13,896 bases of DNA from CAVOBC01 sp963693635 (GTDB taxonomy: Bacteria; Pseudomonadota; Gammaproteobacteria; Pseudomonadales; Azotimanducaceae): positions 1-13,896 of the forward strand of contig CAVOBC010000097.1 in NCBI GenBank assembly GCA_963693635.1, read 5' to 3'. Below, in pieces: positions 13,720-13,896 of the stretch (its first letter is position 1; each line of letters opens with the position of its first letter). The position numbers were made by a program, and so were the translations under genes. The notes beneath the pieces were generated by a model, which worked only from the letters and a program-made list of their open reading frames with translations, was not told the DNA's origin and made no database searches.

Positions 13720-13896
13720 GTGCAAGGACGATCCAACCTCGCCTCGGCGCCCGTCTCACTGTCAGTTGACGACATTCCCAACTGCTCTGCGGTGGACCGG
13801 CTGACCCTTGAGAAAGTTAGCGACGACAACGTGAATATCGCCGAACTCGCGGCGGTCATCGAAGAGAACCCGGGCCTGTCCGGCCTCATTACCGGG
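13720..13896 (+). CDS. HDOD-domain protein, N-terminal part only (runs off the window)
   Basis: The frame is open from GTG 13720 to the window end (59 residues), with an in-frame TAG at 13687. Residues 17-59 follow the start of an HDOD domain: DDIPNCSAVDRLTLEKVSDD (a variant of the usual LPxLP opening), then NIAELAAVIEENPGLSGLITG, matching the family's helix with the I-x-x-D/N-P-x-L pattern. HDOD proteins are HD-like, usually non-catalytic signalling modules found in regulators of motility, stress and two-component systems. No good ribosome binding site precedes the GTG, so the start is tentative. The gene is divergent from the hybrid kinase and shares its upstream region, which suggests a signalling link. 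Whether other output domains follow cannot be seen. Confidence 0.75.
   Translation, partial: MQGRSNLASAPVSLSVDDIPNCSAVDRLTLEKVSDDNVNIAELAAVIEENPGLSGLITG

Noticed and set aside
13391..13759. A 122-codon minus-strand frame covering the kinase N-terminus and leader
   Set aside because: It overlaps the kinase in another frame; the Gly-rich run comes from the GGTGGA repeat, and no domain is seen.
1..13896. A defence system, prophage, transposon or CRISPR array
   Set aside because: No recombinase, transposase, toxin-antitoxin, nuclease or spaced-repeat pattern was seen on either strand; nearly all the sequence is explained by housekeeping and signalling genes.

Overview
The window looks like an ordinary chromosomal stretch of a GC-rich member of the Pseudomonadota, most likely a gammaproteobacterium. 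The best pointer is the riboflavin synthase, whose second half closely follows the enterobacterial type. No phage, plasmid, insertion sequence, CRISPR, tRNA or rRNA signal was seen. Genes are densely packed, with tail-to-tail pairs separated by only 3-40 bases, and the species cannot be named from this sequence alone.

Layout. 1-267: 3' end of a zinc-finger (zf-TFIIB) protein, tail-to-tail with pyrF (272-1075, minus). 1345-1842: a PilZ-domain protein, a likely c-di-GMP receptor. 1976-4844: three minus-strand genes read in the order fumarylacetoacetate-hydrolase family gene, ribE, cysS; ribE and cysS overlap by 8 bases. 4921-5000: a strikingly AT-rich island with a perfect palindrome, upstream of ltaE (5015-6031). 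6071-7330: a concentrative nucleoside transporter (minus). 7331-7699: non-coding. 7700-9301: a POT-family peptide transporter, tail-to-tail with a thioredoxin-fold isomerase (9305-9913, minus). 10142-10909: a sirtuin deacylase. 11000-13569 (minus): two tandem phosphorelay proteins. 13720 to the end: the start of an HDOD-domain protein, divergent from the phosphorelay pair.

How the genes relate. Most of the window is housekeeping: pyrimidine and riboflavin synthesis, Cys-tRNA charging, threonine/glycine metabolism, and peptide and nucleoside uptake. The distinctive part is the signalling block at 11000-13896. An upstream gene encodes a short membrane-anchored hybrid kinase (H-box, ATPase, receiver). 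The gene after it encodes a PAS protein with a similar H-box and a complete receiver but no ATPase domain. These could form a two-protein phosphorelay in which the second is a kinase-dead partner; the divergent HDOD gene may be functionally linked.

A second theme is start codons. pyrF has no ATG, GTG or TTG where its conserved N-terminus must begin, but has a CTG six bases after AGGAG. The PAS-receiver gene has AAGGAGG five bases before an in-frame CTG. CTG initiation is therefore a concrete hypothesis for this genome.
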